Shown: piece after piece, positions 61,478-64,000 of the stretch | Layout of the letters: each line of letters opens with the position of its first letter | Position numbering within the stretch: the first letter of the stretch is position 1 | NCBI GenBank assembly: GCA_902362705.1 | Contig: CABIXK010000001.1 | Span: forward strand, 1-64,000 | Reading direction: 5' to 3' | Length of the DNA: 64,000 nucleotides | From: Rikenellaceae bacterium | Lineage (GTDB): Bacteria; Bacteroidota; Bacteroidia; Bacteroidales; Rikenellaceae | The notes under the pieces: model-generated | The model's input: only the letters and a program-made list of their open reading frames with translations | What the model was told of the DNA's origin: nothing | Databases searched by the model: none | Translations under genes and position numbers: made by a program

Positions 61478-63748
61478 ATGTCTTTCCCCCACTACAAGCA
61501 ACTCGATGCGATGGACTGCGGCCCGACGTCGCTTCGAATCGTCGCGCAGCACTACGGGCGCCACTACTCGCTCCAAAGCCTCCGAGATCGGTGCCACATC
61601 ACGCGCGAGGGGGTCTCGCTGCTGGGGATCAGCGACGCTGCCGAGACCATCGGCCTGCGCACAACGGGCGTGAAGATCACCTGGGAGCAGCTGCGCGATG
61701 AGGCGGTGCTGCCGTGCATCGTGCATTGGAACCAGCAGCACTTCGTAGTGGTCTACCGCATCGCCCGGCGTCGGGGGAGGTGGTGGGTGTGGGTCTCCGA
61801 CCCGGCGCAGGGGCTGCTGAAGTACGACGAGGAGCAGTTCCGCCGGGCATGGGAGCAGAGCCGTGCGACGGTGCCCCTCGCCTCCCTGCTTCCCGGGCCG
61901 CAGGAGGGGCCGCCCGCCGTCCTGCCCGTCTCGCCCGGCTCGGCCCGAGGCAAGGGCATCGCCCTGCTGTTGGAGCCGACGCCGGAGTTTTACAGAGAAA
62001 AAGGCGACGAGGACAAGCGACTGCGGTTCGGCCAGCTGCTGCACTACCTGCGGCCCTACAAGAGCTACCTCGTGCAGCTTGCGCTGGCGATGCTCACGGC
62101 CAGCCTGCTGAGCCTCATCCTGCCGTTCCTCACACAGTCGGTCGTCGACAAGGGCATCGGCACGGGCAACCTCTCGTTCGTCGTGATGATGCTCGTGGCG
62201 CAGGTGGTGCTGGTGCTGGGCCAGCTGGCCAACAACCTCATCCGCTCGTGGCTCATGCTGCACATGACCACGCGCATCAGTATCTCGCTCATCTCCGATT
62301 TCCTCTCGAAGCTCATGCGCCTGCCCATCGCCTTCTTCGACTCGAAGATGGTGGGCGACATCATGCAGCGCATCGGCGATTACAACCGCATCCAGACCTT
62401 CCTCACGGGGTCTTTGCTCAGCATGGCCATGGCCGTCGTCTCGTTCGCGATCTATGGCGCCGTGATGGGCGGCTACGATCTGACGATCCTCGGCATCTTC
62501 CTCCTGGGCAGCGCGCTCTACGTGGGTTGGATCCTTCTGTTCATGAAGCGGCGGCGCAAGCTCGACTACATGCGCTTCCAGGAGGCCTCGGCCAACCAGA
62601 GCAACATCGTGCAGCTTATCAACGGCATGCAGGAGATCAAGCTCAACAACTGCGAGAAGCAGAAGCGCTGGGAGTGGGAGCGCATCCAGGCGCGGCTGTT
62701 CCAGGTCTCGATCAAGGGCCTCGTGCTGGGGCAGACGCAGGAGGTGGGCGGCACGTTCATCGACCAGACCAAGAACGTGGTGACCTCGTTCCTCGCCGCC
62801 TCGGCCGTTATCGAGGGCGAGATGACCCTCGGCATGATGATGGCCCTGCAATACATCATCGGGCAGCTCAACGCCCCGCTCTCGCAGTTCATCCAGTTCG
62901 TACAGGCGACGCAGGACGCCAAGATTTCGTTGGAACGACTTTCTGAAATTCAGGAGAAGGACGACGAGGAGCCAGCCGGCGAGGAGCGCCTCCGCGAGAT
63001 CCCCCGCCACGCCGACATCGAGTTCCGGGGCGTGACGTTCCAGTACGACGGACCCCACTCGGCCAAGGCGCTGGACGACGTGTCGGTGACGATTCCGGCT
63101 GACCGGGTGACGGCCATCGTCGGGGCCAGCGGCTCGGGCAAGACCACCATGCTCAAGATGATGCTGGGCTTCTACGCCCCCTCGGCGGGAGAGGTGCTGC
63201 TCGCCGGGCGCAAGATCGCGCACTACAGCGCCTCGCGCTGGCGCCGCGCCTGCGGCACGGTCATGCAGGAGGGCTACGTCTTCTCCGACACCATCGCGAA
63301 CAATATCGGTGTTTCGGACGAGCGGCCCGACATGGAGCGTGTGCGGCGCGCCGCGGCGATCGCCAACATCGACGCCTTCATCGAGGAGCTGCCGCTGGGC
63401 TACAACACCAAGATCGGCGCCGACGGCCACGGACTGAGCGTCGGGCAGAAACAGCGCCTTTTGATCGCCCGCGCGGCCTACAAGGATGCCGAGTACCTCT
63501 TCTTCGACGAGGCCACCAACTCGCTCGACGCCAACAACGAGCGCACGATCATGGAGCGACTGGAGCGGCTGTTCGAGAACAAGACCGTCGTGGTCGTCGC
63601 ACATCGACTTTCGACCGTAAAGAAAGCTGACAACATTGTTGTCCTCGACCATGGCCGCATCGTCGAGCAGGGCACGCACTCAGAACTTACCGCCAAACGC
63701 GGATACTACTACGAGCTGGTCAAGAACCAGTTGGAGTTGGGAAATTGA
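61478..63748 (+). CDS. Peptidase C39-containing ABC transporter (leader-cleaving peptide exporter)
   Basis: A 756-residue exporter. The N-terminal C39 cysteine peptidase (1-150) starts HYKQLDAMDCGPTSLRIV with catalytic Cys 14, His in HWNQQHFVVVYRI and Asp in VSDPAQGLL. The membrane domain (about 185-470) has six helices and the C-terminal ATPase has Walker A GASGSGKTT, Q-loop region, signature LSVGQKQRLLIARA, Walker B EYLFFDEATNSLD and H-loop VVVVAHRLS. All catalytic residues are present. It would cleave the GG-leader peptides and export the cores. An acidic linker (EKDDEEPAGEERL) joins the domains. It is co-transcribed with the GLPGLI gene. Confidence 0.95.
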   Translation: MSFPHYKQLDAMDCGPTSLRIVAQHYGRHYSLQSLRDRCHITREGVSLLGISDAAETIGLRTTGVKITWEQLRDEAVLPCIVHWNQQHFVVVYRIARRRGRWWVWVSDPAQGLLKYDEEQFRRAWEQSRATVPLASLLPGPQEGPPAVLPVSPGSARGKGIALLLEPTPEFYREKGDEDKRLRFGQLLHYLRPYKSYLVQLALAMLTASLLSLILPFLTQSVVDKGIGTGNLSFVVMMLVAQVVLVLGQLANNLIRSWLMLHMTTRISISLISDFLSKLMRLPIAFFDSKMVGDIMQRIGDYNRIQTFLTGSLLSMAMAVVSFAIYGAVMGGYDLTILGIFLLGSALYVGWILLFMKRRRKLDYMRFQEASANQSNIVQLINGMQEIKLNNCEKQKRWEWERIQARLFQVSIKGLVLGQTQEVGGTFIDQTKNVVTSFLAASAVIEGEMTLGMMMALQYIIGQLNAPLSQFIQFVQATQDAKISLERLSEIQEKDDEEPAGEERLREIPRHADIEFRGVTFQYDGPHSAKALDDVSVTIPADRVTAIVGASGSGKTTMLKMMLGFYAPSAGEVLLAGRKIAHYSASRWRRACGTVMQEGYVFSDTIANNIGVSDERPDMERVRRAAAIANIDAFIEELPLGYNTKIGADGHGLSVGQKQRLLIARAAYKDAEYLFFDEATNSLDANNERTIMERLERLFENKTVVVVAHRLSTVKKADNIVVLDHGRIVEQGTHSELTAKRGYYYELVKNQLELGN

Positions 63749-63903
63749 GATAGATGCCGGATCGCGGTCCCGACCGCCGTGACCGACGAAAAAGCCTTCC
63801 TGCGAGGAGGCAAAACCGAGCCCGCCAGCTCACAAGTTTTACAAAAACGCAGAAAGGCAGTGCAAAAGTAGCAAACTTTTTTGAGAGGCGGAAGCCTGTC
63901 GAA

Positions 63904-63948
63904 GAACGGCGGTTGCGGACAACCCGTCGACAAGCAAAAGTCCGAACC
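63904..63948 (+). promoter_or_regulatory. Conserved upstream element of leader-peptide genes, copy 2
   Basis: 42 of 45 bases match the block at 60173-60217, including cggcggttgcgg, acccgtcga and aagcaaaagtccgaacc. It precedes the third peptide gene by 30 bp. Confidence 0.65.
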
Positions 63949-63978
63949 GTCAAAACCTAAACCTTAAAACCTACGACT

Positions 63979-64000
63979 ATGAAATCGATGAAGAACTTCG
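63979..64000 (+). CDS. Third double-glycine leader peptide precursor, partial (window end)
   Basis: Only the first seven codons are in the window (MKSMKNF). They match the start of the two-cysteine precursor (MKTMKNF) and follow the same conserved upstream block, so a third GG-leader peptide gene very probably begins here. Confidence 0.6.

Noticed and set aside
61436..63679. A 747-codon open frame antisense to the ABC transporter
   Set aside because: Composition (His/Arg/Glu/Leu-rich without domain motifs) is that of a GC shadow; the + strand carries every C39 and ABC motif.

Overview
The window reads as a chromosome segment of a high-GC member of the Bacteroidales, most likely Alistipes or another Rikenellaceae (inference). 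The support is: Bacteroidetes-type promoters (-7 TAnnTTTG) in place of sigma70 boxes, almost no Shine-Dalgarno signals, TonB receptor/lipoprotein pairs, DUF5606, DUF5689, DUF3244 and GLPGLI proteins, and Bacteroidetes-type tyrosine recombinases. GC is visibly high (about two thirds) from 1 to 28 kb and from 54.7 kb to the end, and much lower between about 28.3 and 54.5 kb.

Left part (1-28 kb), mostly core genes. In order: a HAD phosphatase; a leftward TonB receptor/lipoprotein pair; an AI-2E family permease; a biotin-dependent carboxyltransferase (OadA/PycB type); glutamine synthetase; a large predicted RNA-binding protein with two LOTUS/OST-HTH domains and a DUF3825-like domain; dipeptidase PepD; a broken SusC-like receptor gene; an outer-membrane barrel; alanine dehydrogenase; Obg GTPase; a leftward serB operon with two DUF5689-type lipoproteins; divergent mscS; DUF5606; and a tyrosine recombinase followed by minisatellite DNA. 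Two nine-base G/C runs lie inside signal-peptide codons of two outer-membrane uptake genes. A 17-bp repeat array lies in the plug-domain codons of the broken receptor.

Middle part (28.3-54.5 kb), a composite low-GC accessory region. It starts with an ATPase/DUF4276-like pair, a second tyrosine recombinase and a 5'-truncated nuclease-like (NO VEIN C-terminal) gene. A phage- or ICE-like leftward module follows: a broken dnaE, a DEDDh exonuclease, a terminase small subunit, small membrane and coiled-coil proteins, DUF6549, and a truncated DUF5675. Between DUF6549 and the HU/DUF5675 genes sits a coherent phosphate-acquisition island: a PhoB/PhoR-like pair, a TonB receptor with lipoprotein, methylglyoxal synthase, a PiT transporter with a PhoU-like tail, and an OprP-like porin. 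Three promoters of this island carry the same spaced motif, TGAAA-N6-TGAAA, a candidate Pho box. The right end carries small element genes including an RNase H-like protein.

Right part (54.7-64 kb), a peptide natural-product locus: a TPR membrane regulator, a DUF3244 protein, a frameshifted GLPGLI gene, a four-cysteine double-glycine leader peptide, a C39-like/VKOR/thioredoxin fusion, a two-cysteine double-glycine leader peptide, an intact GLPGLI protein, a C39-peptidase ABC exporter, and the start of a third leader peptide. The even cysteine counts beside a disulfide-forming enzyme suggest disulfide-bonded exported peptides (inference). No tRNA, rRNA, CRISPR array or transposase-bearing IS was recognised.
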